Shown: one piece after another, positions 1-10,652 of the stretch
How positions within the stretch are numbered: position 1 is the stretch's first letter
How the letters are laid out: each line of letters opens with the position of its first letter
NCBI RefSeq assembly: GCF_011386835.1
Contig: NC_088791.1
Location: forward strand, 28,618,998 to 28,682,997
From: Chrysemys picta bellii
Taxonomy: Eukaryota; Chordata; Testudines; Emydidae
DNA: 64,000 nucleotides
Direction: 5' to 3'
Position numbers and translations under genes: made by a program
Notes under the pieces: model-generated
What the model was told of the DNA's origin: nothing
Seen by the model: the letters and a program-made list of their open reading frames with translations, nothing else
The model's database searches: none

Positions 1-39
1 AGAGGTTTTAGTTGGGGGCTGAAGGCGACAGCTAGTGGT

Positions 40-250
40 GTTCTGTACCAGGCTATCTTGATTATCACTTCAAAAGTAAGACAACTCCCACCTGTTTATG
101 CTCTCTGTATGTGTGTATATATATCTCCTCAATATATGTTCCATTCTATATGCATCCGAAGAAGTGGGCTGTAGTCCACGAAAGCTTATGCTCTAATAAA
201 TTTGTTAGTCTCTAAGGTGCCACAAGTACTCCTGTTCTTCTTTTTGCAGA
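40..250 (+). mobile_element. Penelope-like 3' region with hammerhead-like core (copy 1)
   Basis: From about 150 the sequence reads CATCCGAAGAAGTGGGC, then TCCACGAAAGCTTATGC, then TTAGTCTCTAAGGTGCCAC and a T-rich end. The same order of blocks returns at 9.3, 35.5 and 49.1 kb. The 100 bases before it look like the 3' end of a longer copy. I assign it to Penelope-like elements by inference, because a Penelope-like coding fragment lies in the same window. No target duplication was found here. Confidence 0.55.
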
Positions 251-759
251 CACCGAAAAGTGCTTCAGGGTGTGTGGGATTTTAAAAAAGATGAAAAAAT
301 ATGGGATACGGATGGCATTATGGGGATTTGACCCCCTTGCTCCCACTCACGATTTGTACTGCCTCACCCTGCGTTGTCAAAATTTCCCAAAAGATAATGC
401 TCCAGAGAAGGTGACTGGCACACTAGGATACCTACTCAGTGTTTCACATTGTGCATTGACACAAGCAATCCTGGTGAGCATGCGCAGCACGGATACAAGA
501 AGCCAACTATGCACACACACGAGTGATTCACTAACTGCGGTGGCTTTATGCCAACGTAATTTATGTTTGTCTAAGTTTGTAGTGTATACATGGTCATAGT
601 TGTGTACAAGAATTAGTAGTGTTAATATATTAATCTGGAAAAGGAGATAAGCAGCAAGGTAGAAAAAATTATTGATGACAAAACTTATTTTGGATAATTA
701 AGACTAGAGAAGACAAACTTCAGATGGTCTAACAAAGCCAGGTGAGCAGGCAGCACAAT
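251..759. other. Unassigned intronic sequence
   Basis: I see no exon, RNA gene or repeat signature here. The open frame at 270-599 is short, has no family motif and lies inside NAMPT intron 1. Confidence 0.5.
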
Positions 760-767
760 GCCTAGTG

Positions 768-982
768 CAGTGGTTCTCAAACTTTTGTACTGGTACCCTT
801 TCACATAGTAAGCCTCTGAGTGTGACCCCCCTAATAAATATATAAAAGTGTTTTTAATTTAACACCATTTTAAATGCTTGAGGCAAAGTGCGGTTTGGGG
901 TGGAGACTAACAGCTCACAACCCCCTATGTAATAACCTCACGATCCCCTGAAGGGTCCCGATCCCCAGTTTGAGAACCCCTG
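768..982 (+). mobile_element. hAT-type MITE, CAGTGGTTCTCAAAC ends
   Basis: The element begins CAGTGGTTCTCAAAC and ends GTTTGAGAACCCCTG, forming inverted termini. It is flanked by GCCTAGTG and ACCTAGTG, an 8-bp target duplication with one mismatch. It has no coding capacity. The same family is at 7565-7784 (opposite strand) and 18976-19185. Confidence 0.85.
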
Positions 983-1029
983 ACCTAGTGCAATTCATTG
1001 TTACCAAATGCAAGGTAATACATCTTTGA

Positions 1030-2225
1030 AGAAACATGTTAAACGAGGGGACTCCCATTCCATGTCCTCATCCTACCCCCATCCCTATGCCAAGGGTTCT
1101 GACACACCCATGTCAGGAGTTGTCTTCTCCCATTAATCTGCCCACCAAGGAGTTCCCAGAGTGCAACCTGGATGTAGGACGGCTGAGCTAACTGTCCCAC
1201 CAACCTGGGGTCTCTCCCTCTCACACCGAGATGCTGTTGGCAAGCTGCAAACCATTGGCAGGTACTGCACTTACACAGACATCCACAGGCAGGGACACAC
1301 CCAACTGAGTTATATGAATGCTTCTCCCAGCCACTCATGAACAAGAGAGAGGCTCAAGCCAATTCCCCCCAGCTCCCCAGCCTTGCACCCCAGAACTATA
1401 CCATCTTGCCCTGGTCAGAAGCCTGACCAGTGTACGTTCATTACTCAGTTCACCCCTACCTCAATGTGGAGATGACACACACTAGCCTTTGTAAACTGAG
1501 CGGAGATTTCCCAAGAACTTTAACCAAAACACACTAGTTTAGGTAAAATATAAAACAGATTTATTAACTACAGAAAGATAGATTTTAAGCAATTATGGGT
1601 AGTAAGCATAAAGATCAAATAATAAAGCATAAAGACCTAAAAAATAAAAGTAAATCTGCAGTCTGAGTTCTATAAACTAAACAGGATTTGAATCAAACAG
1701 TATCTCACCCTGATAGATGGTACAAACAGGTTACAGATCATCAAGGCACAGGCTGAAACTGCCTCCTAGCCCAGGACCACCCTCCCAGTTCAAAGTCTTT
1801 GTCCTCTAGACAGGTTTCCAGGTGTTGAGTTGTGGCGAGTCATGAGGTCATTTCCCCTTCTTTTATAGTTTCTTCCAGCTTGCTGGAAAGATCTTTTGCT
1901 ATGAGGGAGTTAAGCTGTCTCCATTGTATACATGCTCTCTCTGAGATGGTTGTTGGGAGAGTGGATTCCCTTCAGCAGGCCTATTGTACCTGAAAGGCTA
2001 GTTGCGAGTGTGCCCAACCTCACAACATATTTCAGTAACACACAACAAAACTTCATAACTTCACATCCAAAGACAGTACATACAATCCAACAGGATATTC
2101 GTGTTCGACAGATTAAGACTTAAAATGATACCTCACAAGGCATAATTTGTACAAAACATATTAATTATATGGCAGTGGTAAATATGGGGGTTCCAGCGTG
2201 CTGTTTTCAGGTACAGAGTGCCACA
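1030..2225 (-). mobile_element. Retroviral-type solo LTR (approximate ends)
   Basis: Read on the minus strand, a likely start TGTGGCACTCTG near 2225 is followed by a TATA box (TATAAAAG at 1867-1860) and by AATAAA-type signals near 1555-1565. No gag, pol or env lies beside it, so it appears to be a solo LTR or LTR fragment. The lower end is uncertain. It is inside NAMPT intron 1. Confidence 0.5.
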
Positions 2226-4470
2226 CAAGGGTTCTGGGGGCCCCCCAATAACAGTCCCTGGCATATGACAACTAGGGCCACACAGAGCCCCTACCATGGT
2301 GAGCATGGGGAAAACGAAGGGGCACAGATTAGAGGGAGTTGCAGGGAGTCCCTGAAATAAAAAGGGGAAGGAGGGAGGCACACAGAGTTTGTGAGGTGGA
2401 ATGGATACACAGCAGGGACTCCATACATTGTGGTCAGCCTAGAAAAAGCAACAGAATATGCGACCCTCTAGTTAAAAACGGCTAGCATTTTAAATCAGAA
2501 GAACTTTTCCCTTTTTCAGCTATGTTGTTTCACAGGAGAACCATAACAATGTATCTTCACCTTTAAGATATTACAAATGATTTAGCACATCCATGAGAAT
2601 ACTAGTTAACTAAAGTTTAGTTTTCAGAAATTGCTTTTGGCTTTCACAGATACGAATTTGTTTATTCAGTTTGTCAAATTAAGATTTCTCCCCTAGACTG
2701 AGGATTCTTTTAGAGATGTTTACAAAGTAATGCCACATTAATAACTCTTGAAATCTTTATTTAACAATGATAAACCAAGTACTAAAAAGGAACATTTTCA
2801 CTCTGCAAGACACATATGCCCCAACATTAACTAAACAGCTCATTTAGTGATATAGCAATTACTGACAGGAGCCAAAAGTGATACCTTATACAAAAAAAAA
2901 AAAAAAAGGAAGAACCACTTTCCTATAAGCCTGCATGTGCTACCTTCTTGATCTTGGTCCCTGTACACAGTGCATGTCTCCACAGTTCATCTAACAGGTT
3001 GCCCAATACTGAGAATGAGGCAGGCAGAGCTGGACTATATACTAGACTAACTGCAGGAAGGCAAAATACATGCAGGTGTGCAAGGAAACAATTTATGAGT
3101 GTGATTATGTGAAACACAGTAAATTTAATTTATTTCTGCAAATTGTTTTTAGTGTCATACAGTGTAAAGTGTTATAAAAATATTTATCTTATTGGTCCCA
3201 AAAAAGGAACAAGATAACTTAGTTTCCTGCTTCAAAAAAAAAAAAACTAGAAGCGCTTGCTGCATATTTCTGGGGGCCCAATTTATAATGCTAAGTTGGC
3301 CTTGCAACTCAGCACTGAAGGAAACTGTGCCTAGCCTGCAGCAAAGCTCTGAAATCCATCCATCAAATGTTAACTCTTACCTAGAATAATTATGCCAAAA
3401 CAAACTTTTTAATACCCTGCCACCCCTAATTTTTGATAGCTTGGCCCAGTGACCCAACAGGATTTTCCTGCCATACCATATGAGATACAGTGATGTTTTT
3501 AGAGGAAATGGTGACAACATGCTGATTGTTCACATGGTATTCCTTAACCAAAAGATCAGAGTCAAGTTCACAGTACTTATTTTTAAAGTCCTACATGGGC
3601 AGAGAGCCAGCTACTAAGTCCCTCTCACTCCCCCCACCCCAACCTCTTCACATTACATTCACTAAAGCTAATAAAACTCAGATTCAAATTCATGGGTGGG
3701 GAGAGGGGAGGGCTGACAGTTGTTGAGTCTGCTCTCCACTAGAAATGAGTTCAGTAACAGTCTTGCCCCATTTAGGACAGATTATAAATTCTGTTCATGC
3801 TGGATTTGCTAAATAATCATGTCACTGACAATCGTTGCTTGGACGTCATCCACTGGGATTGGAACACTAAATAAGCAGCTTAAACCAGAGGTGGCTTCTT
3901 CCTCAGAGACTGAATTATGCATCCATTTTTATAAGGTGTCCATACAGTAAAGGACATTATATATGTGTGCAACAGCTCTTCAAGATTTTTTATTATTAGA
4001 GGTAGACGTATAACGAGAAGTAAAACTTACATCATATAAAAAAAGTAGAGGTTTCCAATTGTATCAAGTATACAATGAAGGACACTAACTGTAGCATTAA
4101 CTTTGACCAAACTATCAGCTTTAAGCTATATTAAGGAGTATCAGGCCTACTCTAGCCTTTTCTGACAGTTTGCACTGGAATCTGTAGTGTAGATGATGCA
4201 CAGGCAGTCAGCAGCATTTTGAACAACACAGCAGTTAAACACTGGCAAACTGATCTATTACACTGGCACTCCTACTATTGTGACCACCAGTGGAGCTACA
4301 GTAGTGGAAATCTAAGAAAAAATATCTAGTACAGACTGAGTTTAAGAACATGCAGCACAACTTACACCCATACCACAAAGATTCTGAACAGTATTTTAAA
4401 TTTATTAGAGAGCAGTATTTGAGACCTGCTGGTGGTTAGCCTCAAACATGGTTCCAACTTGGAAGGTTCA
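2226..4470. other. Unassigned AT-rich intronic sequence
   Basis: No gene or clear repeat is recognised. There are A-rich runs near 2890 and 3235. The 2260-2400 part may still belong to the neighbouring LTR-type repeat. Confidence 0.5.
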
Positions 4471-4478
4471 CTTACACC

Positions 4479-4581
4479 TAGGTGCCCAGATAGCAAGTAT
4501 GAAAAGTCAGGACAGAGTGTGGGGTGTAATAGGCACCTATATAAGAAAAAGCCCTAAATATAGGGACATCTGGTCACCCTA
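4479..4581. mobile_element. hAT MITE, TAGGGTGACCAGA family (103 bp)
   Basis: The ends are TAGGTGCCCAGATAG and ATCTGGTCACCCTA, and CTTACACC is repeated exactly on both sides (4471-4478 and 4582-4589). The 8-bp perfect duplication places it with hAT transposons. Other copies are at 42093-42270 and 52186-52308. Confidence 0.9.
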
Positions 4582-4681
4582 CTTACACCCCTCCCCAAAA
4601 GAGACATGGTAAATTCATTGACATAGTGCCTGGAAGGGTAATGTACATGGGTTAAACCAGTTTTGAAAGCAGTTTCACTAA

Positions 4682-5006
4682 GGTCTGGTCTACATTAGAA
4701 AATTAGGTCGGTTTAACTACGTCCATCAGGGATGAGAAAAATCCACACCCGAGTGGAGTAATTAAACCGACCTAAGTCCCCATGTAGACAGCGTTCGGTT
4801 GACGGAAGAATTCGCCCATTGACCTAGCTACTGCCTCTCGGGGAAGTGAATTACCTTGCTGACAGAAGAACCCCTTCTGTGGCTGTAGATGTCTATACTG
4901 AAGCACTCCAGCAGCAGCAGTGCAGCTGTAGCATTTTAAGTGCAGACAAGCCCTAATCCCTGACTGATTTGGTAAATTGATCTAATTTTCTAGTGTAGAC
5001 CAGGCT
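4682..5006. mobile_element. MITE with GGTCTGGTCTACA inverted ends
   Basis: The termini GGTCTGGTCTACA and TGTAGACCAGGC are inverted and sit between TAA at 4679-4681 and TAA at 5007-5009. A 3-bp TAA duplication suggests PIF/Harbinger, although the end is ambiguous by one base and a TA (mariner) target cannot be excluded. It is about 325 bases and non-coding. Relatives are at 27101, 37152 and 40956. Confidence 0.7.
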
Positions 5007-5009
5007 TAA

Positions 5010-5779
5010 CCATAGTTTAAGGTAAAAATACTTTTTTCTTCACTACTCTAGAATGAGACCCTTCCCTCCAGATCCTAAGCAATACATCTCTCAAACAACT
5101 TCTACAGTGAGACTGAACAAAGCTTTAGAGACAATAATACAGTAAGTATGTTATAAGTTACAAACATACTAGCAATAATAGTAAAATTTAAGGGCACTAT
5201 AAACTAACTCACACCCCAAATTTGGATTTTGGGGGAGAAATGCACAAGGGTTGGGATATTCAAAGCCAATTAGGGTTATTTAGTTATAACTCCTATTCAT
5301 TTCAGTACAAGGAGAGCAGCTAAGGAGCCGGGTTTGGAAGTTTTACCTGGAGAATCTGACACCCAATATTGCATTGTGAAATCACGACCAGAAACGAAAC
5401 AAACGTGAAGCCAACCAGCACAGCTTCACTGTCCAAAGTTGAATAAAGGGGGGGGGGGGGAGAAGAGCTCCATGAGAAAAGCTAGACATGGAACATTCTT
5501 TCAGTTGCTTTAAGAAGCTGTTAGCGACACGGACAAGGGGTTTTCAATAACATTCATTTTACAATTTTCCCTACACAGCCCTTCTCTGGGATCCCCCAAA
5601 ACACCATCTTTATAGCTGGCAAGTGTGTTTTTTTTAAGAACAAGGCGGGTTCCTGGCCAGACAGCAGCATCTCCCCTTCGCTGTTACACCATCTAGGTAC
5701 CCAGGCTAGTCGCTCTCCAAACGCGAGGTTTTTTCCTAGCACGCCCCAAGTGACATGCTGCCGCTGAGCACTTAGCAAC
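5010..5779. other. Unassigned sequence bordering the CpG island
   Basis: AT-rich intronic sequence that grades into the island. A 13-base G run lies near 5448-5460. No exon is seen. Confidence 0.45.
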
Positions 5780-6388
5780 TGCCCGTGCGCAGCCAGCGGG
5801 CACCGCGTAACCACTGACACCCTCGGGCCTCAGGCCCCCACAAACCCGCTGCGGGCGGCGCCAATGTTCGCCAGCGCTGAGCGTCACCCGGAGCCGGTTT
5901 CGCTTTCTAGCTCGCCTCCTCTCTCCAGTTCCCGGCAGCCCCCTCCCACCCCTCTCGCTTAAAGGGGGCACAACCCCCGCGCCGGAGATACCCTGCCAGG
6001 CCTAGCCCAGCCCCTCCACCGGTCCCCCGGTCTCATGCCGCCACCGGGCAGCCTCCCAGCCCTCCCTGCAGCTAGGGGGAGCCCCGGGGCAACCCAACCC
6101 CCTCCACTAGGTACCCCGGCCTCATGCCACCACCGAGACCCTCCGCCAGCCTCCCCCCGGGGGCAGCTCCCCTCCAGTCCCGGCCCCGTGCCGCTCTGCG
6201 GCGACCTGCCCAGCCCGACAGGCAGCGGCCTCAGGTCCTGCCGGTGCCGTGCGCGGCGCGGCGCCCCCCTCCCCGTGCCCCGCTAGCCTCTGGCCGGGCG
6301 CCGTCGGGAGCCCAGTGCCCTGCGCGCCATGCGCCGGCCGAGCCCACGCACGCAGAGGTGACCCCGGCCAGGCCCGCCGCCCCCCTAC

Positions 6389-6448
6389 CTTGTAGGAGTC
6401 GGTGGCGAGCAGGATGTTGAACTCGGCGCCTGCCGCTGCACGTTCCAT
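6389..6448 (-). CDS. NAMPT: NAMPT exon 1 (coding part), nicotinamide phosphoribosyltransferase
   Basis: The minus strand reads ATG at 6448 and encodes 20 residues (MERAAAGAEFNILLATDSYK) before a splice donor GTAGGG at 6388-6383. The block AEFNILLATDSYK is the conserved N-terminus of vertebrate NAMPT, and in known NAMPT genes exon 1 ends at this lysine codon, so phase 0 fits. NAMPT makes nicotinamide mononucleotide from nicotinamide and PRPP, the rate-limiting step of NAD salvage, in cytosol and nucleus; an extracellular form is called visfatin/PBEF. The start was chosen because it has G at -3 and G at +4. An in-frame GTG twelve bases upstream is not needed. The residues before AEF (MERAAAG) are alanine-rich and differ from the mammalian MNPAAE. 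The remaining exons lie left of the window. Identity is very likely; the exact mRNA 5' end is not visible. Confidence 0.95.
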
Positions 6449-6782
6449 CTCGCCGAGCACGAGCCGCCGCCGCCGCGAGCAGGGACAATCACAAACGGGC
6501 TGTGCCGCCGCCGCGTCCCCTCACTGCCAAGAACCACCCTGGGGGTGGAGCCACCGCTCTATCCCCCCCCTCCATTAGATTCGACCTGCGACGGGAGGAG
6601 GTGGGGCTATGAGGTCACACAGAGGGCGGGACCTGCGCCTCTACGTATTCTCGATGTGAGCGGGGCGGAGCCAGCACTTCGCGTTCTCTGTCGTGGGACT
6701 CGATCGCCCGGAGGGAGGGAGGAAGGAAGGAGGCGGAGCCGAGGCGGTGATGCCAAAGGGTAGGCGCTCCACTCTCTCTTTC

Positions 6783-6791
6783 TATTGGCTG
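6783..6791 (-). promoter_or_regulatory. CCAAT box (NF-Y type)
   Basis: The plus strand reads TATTGGCTG, so the minus strand has AGCCAATA in NAMPT orientation, about 340 bases upstream of the start codon. It lies between GC boxes, as is usual for NF-Y sites in CpG-island promoters. Confidence 0.5.
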
Positions 6792-6880
6792 GGATTCCCG
6801 GAGCTGGGCGGCAGGAGCGGGAAGGATGCTCAGTCAGGAAAGCTGGTGACCAAGCGGGAAAGGAGCGAGGCAAGAGTGTG

Positions 6881-6892
6881 TGCGCATGCGCA
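6881..6892. promoter_or_regulatory. NRF1 binding palindrome
   Basis: The sequence TGCGCATGCGCA is a perfect 12-base palindrome identical to the optimal NRF1 site. NRF1 drives mitochondrial and metabolic genes, which fits an NAD-salvage gene. It lies about 435 bases upstream of the NAMPT ATG and is symmetric, so it could serve transcription in either direction. Confidence 0.7.
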
Positions 6893-7564
6893 GAGCTCGC
6901 TGCTTTCGATTCTTCAGAACTGCTTCGGGCGCGGGGAAATGGCCTGGCCGGTTTCTGGTGAGCCCGCCCCGCCCTTGGCTGAGGCGCAGCGGAAGGCTCT
7001 GCCCGGGGGGGGCTACCCCGGGGTTCCCGCCGCGGCGAAAGGCCAGGCCCAGAGGGCAGCCGCTTCGCAGCGAAGGAGGGTCTGGAACAGGGATGGGCCT
7101 GGATCGTCTGTGGGGCCAGCGCGGCGGAGAGCCCCGCTCTGTAGAGCACCAGCTCCCCTCAGCGCTGCTAGGAGCCCAGCTGTAGCTGCCGGGCCGGCGG
7201 CGCGGAGACCCGCCTGAACCGGGCTCAGCGCTGCCGCAGAAGTTACGAAGGCCTGCAGGAGAAAGTTGTTTGGAGACGCTTAGTCCCATCCCTGTAGTCC
7301 AGTCTCTCGTCGGGAGCGCCATAGCTCCTGCGCCGCCGGGGGACAGCGACTACGTGTCCCCTGATTACTTTCAGCAAGCCTCAGAGCCAGTGCAGAGTTT
7401 CCTTCCCCCCCACAGAAGTGGGCTGCAGTGCTGCTAGCCACCACTAGGGGCCACTGGACCCAGCAGAGCCCAGTTTGCACATAGAAGACACTGCTGGAGG
7501 GAGAGGGAGGGGGCTAGAGGGTTCCTGGCAGCATGCCCGGAGAGAAGGAGAGGGTGGCATACAA

Positions 7565-7784
7565 CAGGGATTCTCAAACTGGGGGTCGGGACCCCTCAGG
7601 GAGTTATGAGGTTATTACATGGGGGTCGTGAGCTGTCAACCTCCACCCCAAATCCCGCTTTGCCTCCAGCATTAAAATGGTGTTCAATGTATAAAAAAGT
7701 GTTTTTTAATTTATAAGGGGGGTTGCACTCAGAGGCTTGCTATGTGAAAGGGGTCACCAGTAAAAAAAAGTTTGAGAGCCACTG
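7565..7784 (-). mobile_element. hAT-type MITE, same family as 768-982
   Basis: The plus strand runs CAGGGATTCTCAAAC to GTTTGAGAGCCACTG. The flanks GCATACAA (7557-7564) and GCGTACAG (7785-7792) match at 6 of 8 bases. The internal order is the reverse of the copy at 768-982. It lies just upstream of the NAMPT CpG island. Confidence 0.8.
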
Positions 7785-8012
7785 GCGTACAGGAAACTGC
7801 AAACCTGGAACCAAGCATCAGGCTGTTTCTCCCTCTGGATCCCTGGGCTCTGAGGGAGGAGAGGATGGGTGTCTGGGCAACGGAGGGGGGGGCTCTGTGG
7901 CTGGGCTTTGGGGGGAGGAGTGCAGGTGTCTAGCCCCCAGCTGGGATCTAGGGGTGAAGAAAGGGGGCAGAGGAACAGGAACTGGGTTGACATAGGGGTT
8001 TCTTTAACACTC

Positions 8013-8181
8013 TACTCCTGGAGGAATTTTTGTGTGTGTGTCTATTGTTACAGGCGTACTTGCTCACAGGTATTTTGAAATAAATTACAACAATAATTGA
8101 AACTGTTGTGATTATGTAGTGTTATTTTGACAAAATTTGCAGAATTTTTATTTTTTTTGATGCAGAATGCCCCCAGGAGTA
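8013..8181. mobile_element. Palindromic-end MITE (TACTCCTGG termini)
   Basis: The ends TACTCCTGGAGGAATT and GCAGAATGCCCCCAGGAGTA are imperfect inverted repeats beginning and ending with TA. The interior is AT-rich and non-coding. A truncated relative begins at about 56560. Confidence 0.55.
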
Positions 8182-9227
8182 ATCTGTGTGAGAGCATGGG
8201 CTTTTAGCCACTAGCTTTTAATATGCAGGAAGCAATGGCCTCCACTTGGGAAGATTCCTCCTCTGCCTTGAACATTAAAATACTAAATGTTACTCTGTTC
8301 TATATAGGTTTTCAGTTATATAAGAAGATTTCAGGCTTGTCTCTCCGAAACCTAGGATGGCTGTAGTCCGTGTAAAGAGAGAGAAACAGCTACAAGCATA
8401 GTAGGGAGCCTTTTTTAACTAAAATATCACCAGGTTCAGTCACTGTGATTCAGACTATTATTGTCGAATTTTTGGGATCTCAGCCTTTTTGACTTTACAG
8501 ATTACACCCTTAATCTACACTAATTTGCATACCACAGTTTCATTGGTTGTATGAGGGAGATTACACAGATGGTAGAACTTGGCCAAACTGCTACATCGAT
8601 GCAACAACACAGGCTTTCAGGTACAAGAACAAAATCCTCCAGAAATACCACCAGCCAAAGGTGACAGTGCTCATCAGAGTACATGCTGGGTCACCATGCC
8701 CAGGGATGCTCCAGAAAGGCTGTAGGAGAAAATGGTGATCCTTCACCATTGCAGCTGAGTAGGTAAAGTGAGGTTATAGCTCCACCAATTCATGGTGTAT
8801 AGCAAATCCTCACACATGGAAGAACAAGTCATCCATTGCTATACATATATATACATATTATTGATATACATGCCATACATATTATGACTCTGCTCCGGTG
8901 AGGTGGGGGCAACATACCTGGAATTAGATGACAGCTGTAGCAATGTTTGCAGGGAGTGCTCTGTGTGGATGTGGTGCACCATGTATACAGGACAGCTAAT
9001 TTTGCTTCAGTTTAGCATTGCAAGTTACAAGCATGCAATTCTCTGGTGTACGCAATGAATCATGCTAAGCTGTTGGTTAAATTACTATTTTGTGGAACTA
9101 TATGCACCTTGAAGCAGAAGACAAATATGGTCCTTTTTGATCCCTGGAGTAAACTGTAACTGAGAAGTCCTTGATTTCATTTACACAAACAAGTTAGGGT
9201 AAACCATAGGAGGTGAAGAAAGGAGTC
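8182..9227. other. Unassigned sequence
   Basis: No gene or repeat boundary is recognised. The open frame at 8547-8738 is short and carries no motif. Confidence 0.45.
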
Positions 9228-9240
9228 CATCATTTAACTA

Positions 9241-9423
9241 ACAGATTTATTTGGGCATAAGCTTTCGTGAGTAAAAACCTCACTTCTTCGGATGCATCCG
9301 AAGAAGTGAGGTTTTTACTCACGAAAGCTTATACCCAAATAAATCTGTTAGTCTTTAAGGTGCCACCAGACTCCTTGTTGTTTTTGTAGATACAGACTAA
9401 CATGGCTACCCCCTGATACTTGA
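9241..9423 (+). mobile_element. Palindromic Penelope-type insertion with 13-bp target duplication
   Basis: The flanks carry the identical 13-mer CATCATTTAACTA at 9228-9240 and 9424-9436, so the 183-base insert is one event. Its first part is an inverted copy of its second: arms 9237-9294 and 9295-9352 match at 57 of 58 bases (the first four bases of the left arm belong to the duplication), with the palindrome CGGATGCATCCG at the centre. The right half continues into GGTGCCACCAGACTCC and ends CTGATACTTGA. The duplication length fits target-primed reverse transcription. Confidence 0.8.
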
Positions 9424-9436
9424 CATCATTTAACTA

Positions 9437-10650
9437 TTGACCAGCCTACCAATGAATAGTACAAGAAAAAAAGCTGTCTATATAAAGTGATAAAAGAAAA
9501 CAAGCCTTTTCATAAAACAAGTGTTCACCCTCCAATATCATTTGATATATGGGTCTAAAAGACAAAGTTATAAAAATGGTTACTGCTTATGAAGATGAGC
9601 CATATCAGCTGGAATCTTGGTTTCTACTCTTCAATAATGCTATTAAATATGTGAATAGACTGAGTAAATTACACAAATGTAATCAACTGAGATAATCAAT
9701 ACATAGATCCTTTTTCTTGTAACATCATTAATTAAATATTCAGGGCCTAATTCTATAGAACTTATGCAAGTAGTTCTGTTGAGTTCCATAATCACACAAT
9801 AGGCCTGATTAGCTGACCATACAACAGCCATTCCTGGCAGTACATTAAAGGATCTTCTAGTGAACAAACGTGCTGTACTTTCTTGGAAGCAAGCTCTGTA
9901 GCCAGTCTATATCTGGTAGCAAAGCCTGCCCTACTAGTAGCAGCCCTGCAACCTACTGTATACTGTACACTTCCCATACTAGGGAATCCTTTCTCTTCTC
10001 AGGACATTGTTTCATATAACTTGATTATTCTTGGTGAGTGCCAATGTTTAGCTTCTATTTAGAATTAAATTAATGAGTGAAAGACATTACTAAACTTAGG
10101 GCCTGATTGTCCTCTGGTGTAAATCAGGAATAACTGCACTGAAGTCAATAAAGGTACACTGCAGTAAGTGAAAGAAGATATGTTACATATGGCAGTACCT
10201 AGTGATAGGACAGTATAATACATCTTAGCATTCCATAACAGGAGGAAGCTCTTCAATAGAGTGGTAGCAGTTGGATAGGGTTAAAAGAAATTGTAGAGCA
10301 GAGATTCCTACACATTTTTTCTTTTCTAGGCAATATATGTGCCACGTAGCAAACAGAACACCTGGCAGCAGCAGTTATGAAAACCAACCAGTCTCAAGTG
10401 GCTGGCTGCCATTTGAGGATCAATGAACTGAATGTAGGATTAATTCACCATGACCTCTGATATCCTCTCCTCCTCCCCTGTGACTGACATTGAAGTTTCC
10501 CACCCACTTTCCTCTAGTCCCTAACACTGTTGATAAAGTCACCTTTCTCCCTGCCTTGAATGCTTTCATTGGCTCACTCTCTTCCACAACATGAAGTTCA
10601 AGTTTCTTGCCCTTGTCTTCAAGCCAGTACTGCATAACACTGCTGCCTTC
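9437..10650. other. Unassigned sequence
   Basis: No gene is seen. A fragment at about 10100-10170 (TGGTGTAAATCAGG, then CACTGAAGTCAAT) resembles an old repeat seen again near 20350, 24070 and 38955. Confidence 0.4.
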
Positions 10651-10652
10651 CT

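Larger units (their letters stand above)
1..6388 (-). other. NAMPT: NAMPT intron 1 (partial, 3' part outside window)
   Basis: Everything left of the exon 1 donor lies inside the NAMPT transcript. I looked on the minus strand for exon 2, which should begin with codons for VTHYKQYPP, and did not find it, so the acceptor lies beyond the left edge. The intron holds a Penelope-type repeat, two hAT elements, an LTR-like block and a Harbinger-like MITE, with AT-rich unassigned sequence between them. Confidence 0.85.
6449..6900 (-). promoter_or_regulatory. NAMPT 5' UTR and core promoter region
   Basis: This is the minus-strand sequence just upstream of the NAMPT start codon. It has no TATA box near the expected start but contains GC boxes (GGGCGGGAC at 6624-6632, GGGGCGGAG at 6662-6670, more at about 6731-6745), a CCAAT box and an NRF1 palindrome. 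This is the make-up of a TATA-less housekeeping promoter with dispersed start sites. The transcription start itself cannot be fixed from sequence. Confidence 0.65.
5780..7360. promoter_or_regulatory. CpG island over NAMPT exon 1 and promoter
   Basis: CpG dinucleotides and GC content rise sharply at about 5.78 kb and fall at about 7.36 kb, in contrast to the AT-rich flanks. The island covers the start of intron 1, exon 1, the 5' UTR and roughly 900 bases upstream. Unmethylated islands of this kind mark broadly expressed promoters, as expected for NAMPT. The island reaches as far upstream of the start codon as downstream, so divergent transcription is possible, but I see no coding exon on the plus strand. 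The many long open frames here are a by-product of high GC. Confidence 0.85.

Noticed and set aside
1..6388. NAMPT exon 2
   Set aside because: No minus-strand sequence encoding the expected VTHYKQYPP start was seen, so the exon is taken to lie outside the window.
6122..6460. 112-residue minus-strand frame covering NAMPT exon 1
   Set aside because: Only the 20 codons at 6389-6448 are exon; the frame past the GTAGGG donor is intron read-through, and the upstream in-frame start is GTG.
6607..7322. Overlapping 160-180 residue frames in the CpG island
   Set aside because: They overlap on both strands, lack motifs, and follow from high GC. They could include an unknown divergent transcript but no gene is supported.
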